Below, one piece after another: positions 47,095-54,307 of a stretch of 64,000 bases of DNA (the stretch's first letter is position 1; each line of letters begins with the position of its first letter). The position numbers and the translations under genes are program-made. The notes under the pieces are model-generated. The model was not told the DNA's origin and ran no database searches. It worked only from the letters and a program-made list of their open reading frames with translations. Origin of the DNA: Chryseolinea lacunae (GTDB lineage Bacteria; Bacteroidota; Bacteroidia; Cytophagales; Cyclobacteriaceae); contig NZ_JAERRB010000006.1 of NCBI RefSeq assembly GCF_016735595.1, positions 186,001 through 250,000 on the forward strand. Reading direction: 5' to 3'.

Positions 47095-47811
47095 CTAGAA
47101 GGAATAGGTGGCTCCGATAGCAATCAGCAACGATTTGTTCCGGAAGCGATCGTTGGGCTCGGGATATTGCTGCACCTTCGTGTCTGTGGTGAACTCCGTG
47201 AACAGGAATTGGGCGCCAAGTTTCGCTGCCCATTTTTCGCGCACATTGTATTTAACATAGAATTCAGAATTGAGGCTACCCCGGTCGTTGTCGCTTATGA
47301 GCAGGATGTTGAATGGTGTGGGAGTGGCCGACGTATTCTTTCCTGCAACGCCATTGATGTAGTTTCCTGCGCGACGACCACCAAACGAAAAACCAAGCAT
47401 GTCGATATTAAATCCGAGGGTTATTTTCTTGGCGATGCGATAGTCAAGATTCAACATCACATTCACCATGGTCACCTGCGCGGTTTGTATCACCAGGCTG
47501 TCGATGTTGGCTTCTACATTTTCTTTGAAGAAAATGAGTGGGCTTGTGCTTTCGGATGTGAGCTTTGCGGGGGCGGTGATGTAATACAGGTTCTTGCCCA
47601 GAAACGTGGTGGCTCTTCCACCAATGCCCACACCCAGCCGTTTTCGGGCGCCAAACCTCCAATTTCTGAATGCGGACACCGACAAACTTCCGCGCGAGCC
47701 CCCGGCGGCAACGGTCACTTCACCCAGGGTCTGCCCCTTATGCACGGTCTCTTGCGCATTGCCTGCTATGGCAACGGCAAATAGAAAAACAGAGAGGATT
47801 GTTTTTTTCAT
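47095..47811 (-). CDS. Predicted outer membrane beta-barrel protein
   Basis: A signal peptide (ILSVFLFAVAIAGNAQ) leads a 238-residue protein of alternating strands ending in aromatic residues (LLIAIGATYSF at the C terminus). Strand-like stretches include SVSAFRNWRFGARKRLGVGI, VNVMLNLDYRIAKKITLGFN and EFYVKYNVREKWAAKLGAQF. I do not recognise a named family. The closely spaced downstream DM13 lipoprotein suggests the two form an outer membrane pair. Confidence 0.7.
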   Translation of the reverse strand: MKKTILSVFLFAVAIAGNAQETVHKGQTLGEVTVAAGGSRGSLSVSAFRNWRFGARKRLGVGIGGRATTFLGKNLYYITAPAKLTSESTSPLIFFKENVEANIDSLVIQTAQVTMVNVMLNLDYRIAKKITLGFNIDMLGFSFGGRRAGNYINGVAGKNTSATPTPFNILLISDNDRGSLNSEFYVKYNVREKWAAKLGAQFLFTEFTTDTKVQQYPEPNDRFRNKSLLIAIGATYSF

Positions 47812-47898
47812 GGCCTTGATTTCCTGTAAAGATGGAACGTGGCGCTGAAAAAAAATGTCAGCCTCGCGACGGTGTGTATAAATTGTGGAAGGGTCCGC

Positions 47899-48555
47899 TC
47901 AGGCGGTTATCGCCTGGGGTTGCGGTTGGAAAAATTTAACATCGAAGGGCGCGTTGTTCAATGTCAGCACGTCGCTGGTGTCGCCCAGCACCTCGTCGAT
48001 GAGGCCAAAGGCTTTGGCTTCGGGGGCGCTTAAAAATTTGTCGCGCACAAAATAGTCTTCCACTTCCTTCCAGGTGTGTCCTGAATGTTTACCAATCAGG
48101 TGAAAAAGTTGTGTCTGCACGCGCTCCTGCTCGTGTGTGGCAATCCGCACATCTTCGGTGTAGCCCTGCGATCCACTGCTGGTGGGGTGCATGTGCACGG
48201 TGGCGTGTGGAAGCGCATAGCGTTTTCCTTTGTAACCAAAACTTAACAACGCCGTTGCCATGCTGCCCGACATGCCCACGGCCACGGTAGACACCGGTGC
48301 CTGAATCATTTGCATGGCGTCATAGATGGCAAGTCCCGCATAGACGCTCCCTCCCGGACTATTGATGTATAAGCTGATCGGACTTTTCTGATCCATGCTG
48401 TTCAGGTAAAGCAATTGTGCCACGATCACGTTGGCCACTGCGTCGTTGATGGGCGTGCCGAGAAACACGATGCGTTCCTTTAATAACAAACTGTAGATAT
48501 CATACACGCGCTCGCCTCTTCCGCTGTTGTCGATCACCATCGGTATCATACTCAT
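47899..48555 (-). CDS. ClpP-like serine peptidase, paralogue
   Basis: The 218-residue protein has the ClpP fold and a complete triad by alignment: Ser98 in [11 protein letters not shown], His123 in [12 protein letters not shown] and Asp172 in [20 protein letters not shown]. The substrate-binding strand [18 protein letters not shown] is conserved. It differs from housekeeping ClpP around both catalytic blocks, which usually read GQAASMGA and HQPLGG. No clpX or tig gene is adjacent. Instead it is the third gene of an operon after a sigma factor and a 92-residue protein, with an ATGA overlap to the latter. A regulatory protease acting on a partner in this operon is plausible. Confidence 0.88.
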   Translation of the reverse strand: MSMIPMVIDNSGRGERVYDIYSLLLKERIVFLGTPINDAVANVIVAQLLYLNSMDQKSPISLYINSPGGSVYAGLAIYDAMQMIQAPVSTVAVGMSGSMATALLSFGYKGKRYALPHATVHMHPTSSGSQGYTEDVRIATHEQERVQTQLFHLIGKHSGHTWKEVEDYFVRDKFLSAPEAKAFGLIDEVLGDTSDVLTLNNAPFDVKFFQPQPQAITA

Positions 48556-48830
48556 AATTTTTCGGGGTTAAAAAATGAAAAGATCTGTTCCTGAAACGCT
48601 GCTTTTGTGGGGTCGGCGAAAAGCTGTTCGTGCATATCCTCTACCGCTGCTTTCACATGGCGGCGTTGGCGTATGCGCAACAGCGTGTATACTTTTCGCT
48701 GAAGGTTCACTTTGCAGCGCAGTGTTGGGTTGGTTAACAGGCGGGCCTGAAACACCAAAGCTTCGTCGAGCGGCATCGTGCCGAGAATGTATTGCTCGGC
48801 GGCGCGCAGGTCATTCAAAGAAGTCCTCAT
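48552..48830 (-). CDS. Small soluble protein, resembling an anti-sigma N-terminal segment
   Basis: This 92-residue protein is helical and has no membrane helix or signal peptide. Its first half ([20 protein letters not shown], then [20 protein letters not shown]) matches the pattern of cytoplasmic N-terminal parts of many Bacteroidota anti-sigma factors, roughly EEYLxGxLxxxExxxFExxLxxDPxL. A highly basic stretch ([11 protein letters not shown]) follows. It starts inside the sigma factor gene (20-base overlap) and its TGA overlaps the ATG of the clpP-like gene. Strong coupling suggests the three products are made together. The function is inferred, not known. Confidence 0.75.
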   Translation of the reverse strand: MRTSLNDLRAAEQYILGTMPLDEALVFQARLLTNPTLRCKVNLQRKVYTLLRIRQRRHVKAAVEDMHEQLFADPTKAAFQEQIFSFFNPEKL

Positions 48831-49362
48831 AAGAAATGGATTTTTCTTTCACGGTGTCACGCACTTTTTCAAGACACTTATATTTCTGCACGGTGGCCGA
48901 ATGCACCGACGAAAAGCCCAGAGCCTGCGCAAGATTTTTCAGCGACATCTTTTCGTAGTAGAAGGCCTGAAGAATGTCCAGGCATTTTTTTCCCGTGCGC
49001 TCCAACACCGCCAGCAGTGTTAAGTCATTGACAGAAGGAAAATAATCTTCCGGAATGGCGATGTTGGCTTCCATGGAATCCAAAGGAATGTGGCGCGATG
49101 TCTTTTTGAATTTCTTTAACCAAAGATGTTTGGCGATGCCCAGCACATAAGCTTCGGCGGGAACGTTGATCGTGAAATTTTCACTTTGCTCTTTTTCGTG
49201 AAAGATCACCAGCGCATCGTGAAAGATGTCTTTGGCATCGTCGAAGGTGCCGTTCATTTTGCTGACGAAGGCTGCCACGCCGGGGAAGGCCATCTCATAC
49301 AGGGTTTCGAAGTCGCGCGCCGTGGGGAGCGTTTCCTGAATCGACATTTCCAGTGTTTCCAT
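48811..49362 (-). CDS. ECF-like sigma-70 family RNA polymerase sigma factor
   Basis: The ATG at 49362 gives a 183-residue protein; a longer frame adds 20 unlikely residues. Region 2 lies at about 15-80 (RDFETLYEMAFPGVAAFVSK, DDAKDIFHDALVIFHEK), with the DAxDIxxDxLxxF pattern of sigma region 2.2-2.4. Region 4 lies at about 120-175 and contains KMSLKNLAQALGFSSVHSATVQKYKCLEKV, which reads as a helix-turn-helix. The linker is short, as in ECF factors. It is cotranscribed with the small anti-sigma-like protein and the ClpP-like peptidase. Its regulon is unknown. Confidence 0.85.
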   Translation of the reverse strand: METLEMSIQETLPTARDFETLYEMAFPGVAAFVSKMNGTFDDAKDIFHDALVIFHEKEQSENFTINVPAEAYVLGIAKHLWLKKFKKTSRHIPLDSMEANIAIPEDYFPSVNDLTLLAVLERTGKKCLDILQAFYYEKMSLKNLAQALGFSSVHSATVQKYKCLEKVRDTVKEKSISYEDFFE

Positions 49363-49438
49363 AGAACCGCGTTTATGTATATGTGCCCCAAGTTTAAAAA
49401 ATATCACCGCTTGCGCCGACATTTTTTTTCAGGGCCAT

Positions 49439-50530
49439 TCATACCGTCGCGGTCTGCCAATGAGGATTTTGCTGATTGGCCTTGCAAACCCGATGGATGA
49501 AGCTCATTTTCTCAATCACCGGCGGCGCGATCACAAACGGATAAAGATCCGGCTGGCCCATGCTCCGGTTCAGGCTGTTCACGGCCATGGTGAGGGGAAG
49601 CCACATGTCCATCAAATCCTTGAAGTCGTCGATGAGCAAAGGGTCGGTGGCGTATTCAGCTGATAGCTTGTCGCGGTTGGCCGCGGCGGCCGGATCGATG
49701 CGCATACCAAACGCATGGGCTGTTTCCACCGTGTCCATAATGTGCATGTAGTGCGCCCAGGTTTCGGCCCAGTCTTCCCACGGATGTGCCGAGGCATAGG
49801 CGCTCACAAAATTGTCGGACCAGTTTGACGGGGCCCCGTTTTGATAATATATATTCAACGCTTCACCGTAGTCCATGCTTTCGTCGCCAAACCATTGGCG
49901 AAAGGCCGTGAGCTTTTGTGCGTCGTCGCGAATCAGTCGGTCCCAATAATAATGTCCCACTTCGTGCCTGAAGTGACCGAGCAGGGTGCGATAGGCTTCG
50001 CCCAGCTTCTCGCGTGTTCGTATACGTTTTGCTTCGTCGGCTTCGGAAATGTTGATGGTGATCAGTCCTTCTTCGTGGCCCATCATCACTTTTTGCTCCG
50101 GGTGCAGGTCGGCCAGAAAATCAAAGGCCAGGCCTGCCTGCTCATCCTCTGTTTTTGACGTGATGGCCAATCCCATTTGCAACAGCGTGTAGACCAACCG
50201 GTGTTTTGCGATCTCCACTTTTCGCCAGCGTTGCGCGTGGTCGGGAATGTTGAGGTTTGGGATGGTTCGGTTCAGCTTGCACGCCGCACAAAACGTGTTG
50301 CCGTCGGCTACGGGAAGCAGCCAGTTGCAGGCTTCGTGCTGGGCATTGCCACAATAGCGATAGTGATCGTGCGGACGGGCGACGTCGGTGAATATTCCGT
50401 CGCCTTGTGTTTCCAGTGTCAGCAGATTTAGCGTGGAGGCGTCAAAGCCCAGGGCATGACCACACCGCTCGCATAACGTGTTTTCGAAATAGAGCAGTTG
50501 TCCGCAGTGTTGACATTTAAAGAGTTTCAT
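49439..50530 (-). CDS. Zinc-ribbon zinc-dependent metallopeptidase (Peptidase_Mx-like)
   Basis: The 363-residue cytoplasmic protein starts with zinc ribbons: CQHCGQLLYFENTLCERCG, then CGNAQHEACNW and CAACKLN. A helical peptidase domain follows, whose zincin motif reads RHEVGHYYWDRLI (His-Glu-x-x-His). Further acidic and His residues lie in SYASAHPWEDWAETWAHY. The pairing of N-terminal ribbons with this domain fits the family I know as putative zinc-binding metallopeptidases (Peptidase_Mx). No secretion signal is present. It lies 76 bases upstream of the sigma factor gene on the same strand, so readthrough into that operon is possible. Substrate unknown. Confidence 0.85.
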   Translation of the reverse strand: MKLFKCQHCGQLLYFENTLCERCGHALGFDASTLNLLTLETQGDGIFTDVARPHDHYRYCGNAQHEACNWLLPVADGNTFCAACKLNRTIPNLNIPDHAQRWRKVEIAKHRLVYTLLQMGLAITSKTEDEQAGLAFDFLADLHPEQKVMMGHEEGLITINISEADEAKRIRTREKLGEAYRTLLGHFRHEVGHYYWDRLIRDDAQKLTAFRQWFGDESMDYGEALNIYYQNGAPSNWSDNFVSAYASAHPWEDWAETWAHYMHIMDTVETAHAFGMRIDPAAAANRDKLSAEYATDPLLIDDFKDLMDMWLPLTMAVNSLNRSMGQPDLYPFVIAPPVIEKMSFIHRVCKANQQNPHWQTATV

Positions 50531-50764
50531 GGGCTTTGTGCGTTTGTGATGGCCGTCGCTGCCTGTTCATTTTTCACGGCAATGAAATCCAATAAACATG
50601 ATCCCGGGCACGGCCAGCTCCCTCGGTGCAAAAGCAATGCTGTTTCTCAGTATGCTAAATTTTAGAATAGGACCGATCGCGGCCACACGCGGTGTAGCTT
50701 CGGTTCCTCAGGTTGTAAACATTAGACCCCAGCAGGCGAATGCCTTTTGAGCGGTGTGAATCTT

Positions 50765-51244
50765 TTATTGGGCTTCTGCTTTCTCCACCCGAAGGCCCAC
50801 GGCCGAAATACCCTGCAAAGTATCCATGCGCATGAACTGCTCGAAGGTGACGGCATATTTACCGGGATTTTTAAACTGAAAATCCTTCAGCATGATGAAG
50901 CGGTGGTCATACAAATCGCCAAGGCCACTTTTGCCAAAGGGCTTTCCTGATTTGGAGTCGAACAGAAATTCGCTCATCAGATTTTTCTCAATCTCTTTTC
51001 CGGTAGAGTCCTGTAGCGAGTAGGTATAGAACAGGCGTGCGTAGGGATACGACACCGTGTTCCGGATGTTGCCGTAGAGATTATATTTCTGTTGAACGTT
51101 CACGATCTCGAACTCGAAGCGCGGTTTCTCGCCCACGACCCATTGCCGTTCGTTGAAGTCTGTATACTGTTCGTACTCGCGCGTGTTGTCTCCGCATGCC
51201 GTAATGACAAGCGCAACGATGCTTGCTAAAAGCCAAATTCTCAT
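50765..51244 (-). CDS. gldH: Gliding motility lipoprotein GldH
   Basis: GldH is one of the lipoproteins required for Bacteroidota gliding and surface adhesin movement. The 159-residue protein has a lipobox (IVALVITAC, Cys17) and the family pattern YTDFNERQWVVGEKPRFEFE, KYNLYGNIRNTVSYPYARLF and GKYAVTFEQFMRMDTLQGIS. It overlaps the end of the ricT-like gene by four bases, the conserved arrangement in this phylum. The rest of the gliding apparatus is not in this window, so motility itself is not shown. Confidence 0.85.
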   Translation of the reverse strand: MRIWLLASIVALVITACGDNTREYEQYTDFNERQWVVGEKPRFEFEIVNVQQKYNLYGNIRNTVSYPYARLFYTYSLQDSTGKEIEKNLMSEFLFDSKSGKPFGKSGLGDLYDHRFIMLKDFQFKNPGKYAVTFEQFMRMDTLQGISAVGLRVEKAEAQ

Positions 51245-52902
51245 GTTGGATTTCCGGGGTTGCCGGCGTCATTGCCGGGTTTAGGATTACGGTTACCACC
51301 GTCGGGGCGTGGTGCGCCGCCCGCGTTGTCGCCACCGCGCCGCCGGTCGCGTCCACGGCGATTGCCTCCGCCACGATTGCCGCCACCGCGGTTTCCGCCT
51401 TCGCCTCCCCCGCCTTCATTGCGGGGTGCTCCGTCGCCGCCGGGGTTTCCTCCACCGCGTGGTGGATTGTTTCCTCTGCGTTGCTCGCCACCGCGGTTTC
51501 CACCTTCGCCGCCACCGCCTTCGTTGCGGGGTGCTCCGTCGCCGCCAGGATTTCCTCCACCGCGTGGTGGATTGTTTCCTCTGCGTTGCTCACCGCCGGG
51601 GTTGCCTTCCCCGCGCGGCGCCCCGCCGGGATTGTTTCCTCTGCGAGGTTGGTCGCCACTGCCTTCAGGGCGTGGTGCTCCGGGGTTGTTGCTGCGTCGT
51701 GGCTGATCGCCTGCGCCTTCCGGCCGCGGGGTGCGTGGTCCGCCCTGGTTAGCACGGGGCGCGTTTTGATTGGGGGTGCCGCCTTCGCTGCTGCCTCCGC
51801 CACTTCTTTTTTTCTTGCGTTTTTTGGTCTTGCCTTTAAACTTCTGGTCCATGCGGGCCAGGTCGCTGTTGAGCGTAGCCACCGGTATTTTTTCGGCCAC
51901 CACATCCAGGTCAAGACTCGCAGGCTTGCGCCCCTCGCGGTTCATGCTAAGGATTTGATTAACACGGTCAATGTTCAGGGGATACCAGGTGTTTTCTTCG
52001 GTGAAACCAAACCACATAATCTTGCGGAAGATGTCGGTTTTCTGAAGTGTAGCTTCTCCTTTTTCGGTCAGCAGGGGGCCTTCAATTTTTGGGATGTCTT
52101 CCAACGCATCCATGTAAGTCTCCAACTCGTAGTTGAGACAGCATTTCAGGCGTCCGCATTGGCCCGACAGCTTGCTGGGGTTGAGGGAAAGATTCTGATA
52201 GCGTGCGGCGCTAGTGGCCACGTTCTTGAAATCGCTGAGCCAGGTGGCGCAGCAAAGTTCACGTCCACACACACCAATACCGCCCAGGCGTCCGGCTTCC
52301 TGACGCAGGCTGATCTGACGCATCTCTACGCGGATCTTAAATTCGCCTGCCAACAGTTTTATGAGTTCACGGAAATCGACGCGATCGTCGGCCGAATAGA
52401 AAAATGTGGCCTTGATGTTGTCGGCCTGATATTCAATGTCCGACAGCTTCATCTCCAGCTTCAGGTCGCGGATGATTTCGCGTGTCCGGTAGAGCGTGGG
52501 AAGCTCGCGTTTTTTTACGTCTTCAAATTTCTCGAGGTCTTTCTGGTGGGCGAGGCGATAGATTTTTTTTATCTCGCCGTCGTTGGCCACTTTCTTTTTC
52601 TGCATCTGGAGGCGCACCAATTCACCTTGCATAGACACGTGGCCAATATGGTGACCGTTGGGCACTTCCACCACCACGGCATCGCCGGTGGTGAGCTGAA
52701 GTTTTTCCGTGTTCCGGTGAAACTCCTTGCGGCCGTTTTTGAAACGTACTTCTACAACGTTGAATTTATCTTCACCCGGCATCTCCATGTTGGCGAGCCA
52801 GTCGAACACGTTCATTTTATTACATCCACCTGTGCCGCACGCACCGTTATTTTTGCATCCGGAGACAGCTCCACCTTTTGTTGATCCACATGAGCATCCC
52901 AT
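51241..52902 (-). CDS. PSP1/RicT (YaaT)-like protein with Gly/Arg/Pro-rich tail
   Basis: The PSP1 core (about 45-300) includes DAVVVEVPNGHHIGHVSMQG, FYSADDRVDFRELIKLLAGE, the Cys blocks GVCGRELCCATWL and GQCGRLKCCLNYE, and RVEMRQISLRQEAGRLGGI. In Bacillus, RicT with partners carries Fe-S clusters and guides RNA cleavage. The N terminus here adds a Cys-rich lead (CSCGSTKGGAVSGCK). From about residue 360 onward comes a basic then Gly/Arg/Asn/Pro-rich tail of about 190 residues with a perfect-length 35-residue tandem duplication. purD is 7 bases upstream and gldH overlaps at the end. Confidence 0.88.
   Translation of the reverse strand: MGCSCGSTKGGAVSGCKNNGACGTGGCNKMNVFDWLANMEMPGEDKFNVVEVRFKNGRKEFHRNTEKLQLTTGDAVVVEVPNGHHIGHVSMQGELVRLQMQKKKVANDGEIKKIYRLAHQKDLEKFEDVKKRELPTLYRTREIIRDLKLEMKLSDIEYQADNIKATFFYSADDRVDFRELIKLLAGEFKIRVEMRQISLRQEAGRLGGIGVCGRELCCATWLSDFKNVATSAARYQNLSLNPSKLSGQCGRLKCCLNYELETYMDALEDIPKIEGPLLTEKGEATLQKTDIFRKIMWFGFTEENTWYPLNIDRVNQILSMNREGRKPASLDLDVVAEKIPVATLNSDLARMDQKFKGKTKKRKKKRSGGGSSEGGTPNQNAPRANQGGPRTPRPEGAGDQPRRSNNPGAPRPEGSGDQPRRGNNPGGAPRGEGNPGGEQRRGNNPPRGGGNPGGDGAPRNEGGGGEGGNRGGEQRRGNNPPRGGGNPGGDGAPRNEGGGGEGGNRGGGNRGGGNRRGRDRRRGGDNAGGAPRPDGGNRNPKPGNDAGNPGNPT
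51382..51591. repeat. Two 105-base tandem repeats inside the ricT-like gene
   Basis: Units 51382-51486 and 51487-51591 begin GCCACCGCGGTTTCC and end TTGCTC. They are nearly identical, with a few third-position changes, and keep the frame (35 codons). They encode the repeated segment around EQRRGNNPPRGGGNPGGDGA. Shorter related units continue on both sides, so the tail grew by slippage or unequal exchange. Confidence 0.85.
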
Positions 52903-52909
52903 CGTTGCG

Positions 52910-54196
52910 TTATCCTTTATAGTTCATTAGGTCCTGTCCAATATCTTTCCGGTAATACAAACCGTCCCATTGGATCTGGGCAGCGGTCTGGTAGGCTTGT
53001 TCGCGCGCTTCGTTGAGCGAGTTGCCTTTTCCGGAAACGGCCAGCACACGGCCGCCGTCTGTTAATACTCCTTCGCCATGTTTTTTTGTTCCGGCGTGGA
53101 ACACAAGCGCCTTCCCTCCTTTCTCCAGCCCTTGAATCACCTTGCCTTTTTCATAGTCGCCGGGATATCCTCCCGACACCAACGCTATGGTCACGGCATA
53201 ATGTTCGTCGATCTCGATCTTTTTGTCTTTCATTTCGCCTTTGGCCGAGGCCACCAGCAGCTCCACAAAATCGCTCTTGATGCGGGGCATCACCGCCTGG
53301 GTTTCGGGGTCGCCCATGCGCGCGTTGTATTCAATCACAAACGGGTTGCCGCCCACGTTCATGATGCCTACAAATATAAATCCTTTATAGTCTATGCCTT
53401 CGCGATTCAGTCCGGCAATGGTGGGTTTCACCACTTCTTCTTCGATGCGTTTCATGAAGGCTGCATCGGCAAACACCACAGGCGAAACTGCACCCATGCC
53501 GCCCGTGTTGGGGCCGAGGTCGCCATCGCCGATGCGTTTATAGTCTTTCGCTTCGGGCAAGATCACATAGTCTTTGCCGTCGGTCAGCACAAACACCGAG
53601 AGTTCGATGCCGTTCAAAAATTCTTCGATAAGCACTTTGGCGCTGGCCTGGCCAAACCGTTTGTTGATGAGCATTTCTTTCACCACGGCTTTAGCTTCGC
53701 CCTGGCTGAGGCTGATGATCACGCCCTTGCCGGCAGCAAGACCGTCGGCTTTGAGCACAATGGGAGGTTTGCAGCTGGAGATGTAGTCGAATGCCTGGTT
53801 CAGGTCGGACGCAATGAAGGTGCGCGCCTTGGCTGTGGGGATTGAATGACGGAGCATGAACTGCTTGGAGAAGTCCTTGCTGCCTTCGAGTTGGGCGCCG
53901 AGCTTGCCCGGCCCCACCATCAATATAGACGCGAGCGCCTTTTCGCTCTCAAAATAGTCGCGGATGCCTTTCACGAGTGGTCCTTCGGGGCCCACCACCA
54001 CCAAACCGATGGCGTTGTCCTGGCAAAACTTGCCCAAGCCTTCAAAGTCGTCGACGTCGATCTCTACGTTTTCAGCAACGGAAGCCGTGCCGGCGTTTCC
54101 CGGGGCGACGAAAATCTTTTCGCAAAGGGGGCTTTGGCGGATTTTCCAGGCGAGCGCGTGTTCTCGTCCTCCATTACCAATCACCAGTATATTCAT
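52910..54196 (-). CDS. purD: Phosphoribosylamine-glycine ligase (GAR synthetase)
   Basis: It makes glycinamide ribonucleotide, the second step of purine synthesis, with ATP. The 428-residue ATP-grasp protein begins MNILVIGNGGREHALAWKI and contains APGNAGTASVAENVEI, VGPEGPLVKGIRDYF, KADGLAAGKGVIIS (ATP binding), LGPNTGGMGAVSPV, FVIEYNARMGDPETQAVM (Mg and ATP) and GKALVFHAGTK. It heads a probable purD-ricT-gldH operon. Confidence 0.97.
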   Translation of the reverse strand: MNILVIGNGGREHALAWKIRQSPLCEKIFVAPGNAGTASVAENVEIDVDDFEGLGKFCQDNAIGLVVVGPEGPLVKGIRDYFESEKALASILMVGPGKLGAQLEGSKDFSKQFMLRHSIPTAKARTFIASDLNQAFDYISSCKPPIVLKADGLAAGKGVIISLSQGEAKAVVKEMLINKRFGQASAKVLIEEFLNGIELSVFVLTDGKDYVILPEAKDYKRIGDGDLGPNTGGMGAVSPVVFADAAFMKRIEEEVVKPTIAGLNREGIDYKGFIFVGIMNVGGNPFVIEYNARMGDPETQAVMPRIKSDFVELLVASAKGEMKDKKIEIDEHYAVTIALVSGGYPGDYEKGKVIQGLEKGGKALVFHAGTKKHGEGVLTDGGRVLAVSGKGNSLNEAREQAYQTAAQIQWDGLYYRKDIGQDLMNYKG

Positions 54197-54218
54197 GAAT
54201 TCGATTTCGGTTGAATGC

Positions 54219-54226
54219 CAAAGATA
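54219..54226 (-). promoter_or_regulatory. Candidate -7 box for purD
   Basis: The minus strand reads TATCTTTG, identical to the -7 boxes of the rplC and rpsH promoters, 22 bases before the purD ATG. The -33 region lacks a clear TTTG at 19 bases. No PurR-type operator was recognised. Confidence 0.42.
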
Positions 54227-54261
54227 ACCGCGAATTCTTTGAAATAAAAAGGGAATAAAAA

Positions 54262-54288
54262 ACCTTCCGGAGGTTAACTCCGGAAGGT
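54262..54288 (-). terminator. Terminator after recQ
   Basis: ACCTTCCGGAG and CTCCGGAAGGT form a perfect 11-base-pair stem with loop GTTAA. On the minus strand TTTTTTATT follows. It lies 19 bases past the recQ stop. Confidence 0.88.
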
Positions 54289-54307
54289 CAGTCTATATGG
54301 GAAGGCA

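Noticed and set aside
47899-48555. ClpP-like gene as a prophage head-maturation protease
   Set aside because: No phage portal, capsid, terminase or tail genes occur nearby and the gene is coupled to a sigma factor operon.
51382-51591. The 105-base tandem repeat as a mobile element or CRISPR-like array
   Set aside because: It is in frame, adjoining without spacers and encodes part of a low-complexity protein tail.
51223-52884. A 553-residue + strand frame opposite the RicT-like gene
   Set aside because: It mirrors the low-complexity Gly/Arg-coding repeats as Ala/Val/Pro runs and shows no recognisable domain; the minus strand has the conserved PSP1 motifs.
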